Part shown: one piece after another, positions 39,355-40,102 of the stretch
How positions within the stretch are numbered: the stretch's first letter is position 1
Layout of the letters: each line of letters opens with the position of its first letter
From: an uncultured Clostridia bacterium
GTDB taxonomy: Bacteria > Bacillota > Clostridia > Lachnospirales > Cellulosilyticaceae
DNA: 40,102 bases
NCBI GenBank assembly: GCA_937981575.1
Contig: CALJNR010000022.1
Location: 1-40,102 of the forward strand
Direction: 5' to 3'
Notes under the pieces: generated by a model
The model's database searches: none
Seen by the model: only the letters and a program-made list of their open reading frames with translations
What the model was told of the DNA's origin: nothing
Program-made: the position numbers and the translations under genes

Positions 39355-39444
39355 TTACTTTTTTTTAATAAAAGAAAAAATAACAATCCCAACAATCACT
39401 ACGAGTGATATGCCCATTATATATAACAAAACAGAACCAAGCAT
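39355..39444 (-). CDS. 29-residue single-span membrane protein
   Basis: On the minus strand an AAGAGGTGC ribosome site lies 3 to 8 bases ahead of an ATG at 39444. The frame encodes 29 residues: MLGSVLLYIMGISLVVIVGI, then VIFSF, then IKKK and a TAA stop. It is one hydrophobic helix with a lysine-rich cytoplasmic end, the usual shape of small membrane proteins such as KdpF or regulators of transporters. A TATAAA box lies about 30 bases upstream. No family is assigned. The case rests on the ribosome site, the membrane-span composition and its isolated position. Confidence 0.55.
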   Translation of the reverse strand: MLGSVLLYIMGISLVVIVGIVIFSFIKKK

Positions 39445-39727
39445 AAAGCACCTCTTTTCCTTTTACTGTATTTTATAGGATTTCTAAAAAGAAAATTTAA
39501 ATTTTGAACGGCTTGACTTATTAATAGATTTCGTAAATGATTTGATTTTTATAAGCATAAAAGATCATTATCATAAAATGGTTTATTTGATAAGATTCCT
39601 TTATACCAGTATATGTATTTAGTCGATAATTTGATGTGTACCTATATCACTAATCTTATTAGCAGTGAGAAGACAGATAAGTGAGTGCGGATTTGAGGAG
39701 ATTTAATAAAAGGTTAATAAAAAAGTA

Positions 39728-39758
39728 TTGACATTAACGCTGCGTAATAGTTTATAGT
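39728..39758 (+). promoter_or_regulatory. MerR-type promoter with a 19-bp spacer and dyad
   Basis: TTGACA (39728-39733) and TATAGT (39753-39758) are 19 bases apart, too long for unaided sigma-A but typical of promoters that MerR proteins untwist. An imperfect dyad (ATTA-A-CGC-T-GCG-TAAT, 39733-39748) fills the spacer. It should be an autoregulatory site for the following gene. Confidence 0.7.
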
Positions 39759-39781
39759 GATCTTGTGAGGAGGTAAAAGAC

Positions 39782-40102
39782 ATGGAATATACAGTTCAAA
39801 AGCTAAGCACTTTAGCGGGTGTGAGTACCAGAACCCTTAGATATTATGATGAAATAGGAATTCTAAAGCCGGCAAGAATCAGTTCATCGGGATATCGTAT
39901 TTATGGGGGAGAGGAAGTTAACAGATTGCAGCAAGTCTTATTTTACAGAGAATTAGGATTAAGTCTGGAAGAGATTAAAGAAATCATAAATGCTAAGAAC
40001 TTTGACGGAAAAGCAGCGCTTAAAGAGCACCGGGAAAAACTCCTCCAAAAAAGAAAACAATTAGATCTATTAATTGCAAACGTAGATAAAACAATAGCTG
40101 AA
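39782..40102 (+). CDS. MerR family transcriptional regulator (TipA/SoxR-like), 3' end cut by the window
   Basis: The first 107 residues of a regulator. The N-terminal winged helix has the MerR pattern VQKLSTLAGVSTRTLRYYDE, then IGILKPARISSSGYRIYGG, and the second wing region with FYRELGLSLEEIKEII (about residues 54-69). The dimerisation helix begins after about residue 75 (LKEHREKLLQKRKQLDLLI). The effector-binding C-terminus is outside the window, so the ligand is unknown; the layout matches TipAL-like multidrug-responsive members. The start follows GAGGAGG. Its promoter carries a 19-bp spacer, suggesting that the protein controls its own gene. Confidence 0.93.
   Translation, partial: MEYTVQKLSTLAGVSTRTLRYYDEIGILKPARISSSGYRIYGGEEVNRLQQVLFYRELGLSLEEIKEIINAKNFDGKAALKEHREKLLQKRKQLDLLIANVDKTIAE

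Overview
The window is low-GC, Firmicutes-type DNA. Strong AGGAGG-like ribosome binding sites, TTGACA/TATAAT-type promoters, a CIRCE operator ahead of groESL, the sporulation-type membrane protein YtvI, DUF6062/DUF6106-like proteins and YesM/YesN-type regulators point to an anaerobic, probably spore-forming clostridium. The large secreted polysaccharide-degrading enzyme would suit a plant-fibre degrader of the Lachnospirales/Cellulosilyticum kind. That placement is inference; no 16S sequence is present.

Layout. Bases 1-1278 hold the 3' end of a 23S rRNA followed directly by nine tRNA genes (Asn, Glu, Thr, Met or Ile2, Asp, Val, Leu, Arg, Arg), with no 5S gene and with a broken copy of the tRNA-Thr 5' end. 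Bases 1347-4195 are a promoter, a yybP-ykoY (Mn2+) riboswitch with a switchable terminator, and the P-type ATPase it controls. Bases 4285-17642 are mostly housekeeping: ytvI, a CPBP protease, a DUF6062 protein, an OGG1-like glycosylase, groES-groEL, a chemoreceptor, uppP (TTG start), a DUF6106-like protein, guaB-guaA, and an HPr-like protein that lacks the phosphorylatable histidine.

Bases 17643-37748 form one sugar-utilisation locus, all on the plus strand. It starts with a sensor lipoprotein of the YtfQ type, a YesM/LytS-type histidine kinase and a YesN/AraC-type response regulator. This is the architecture of known three-component sugar sensors such as AraPST and XylFII-LytS-YesN. Next come a second YtfQ-like binding protein and the transporter genes ytfR, ytfT and yjfF (galactofuranose-type ABC transporter), then a chemoreceptor. 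The locus ends with a 2732-residue secreted enzyme holding three putative catalytic domains (one clan GH-A TIM barrel and two GH43 five-bladed propellers) among carbohydrate-binding-like, PA14 and Ig-like modules. The likely logic is that the enzyme releases furanose sugars (arabinofuranose and/or galactofuranose) from plant polysaccharide, the lipoprotein/kinase pair senses them, the regulator switches on transport, and the chemoreceptor steers the cell to them. The exact sugar cannot be read from sequence.

Bases 37749-40102 hold a terminator, a frameshifted relic of the enzyme's C-terminal domain, an unrecognised membrane protein, a likely 29-residue membrane protein on the minus strand, and the start of a MerR-family regulator whose promoter has the 19-bp spacer typical of MerR control. 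No insertion sequences, prophage genes or CRISPR arrays were seen.
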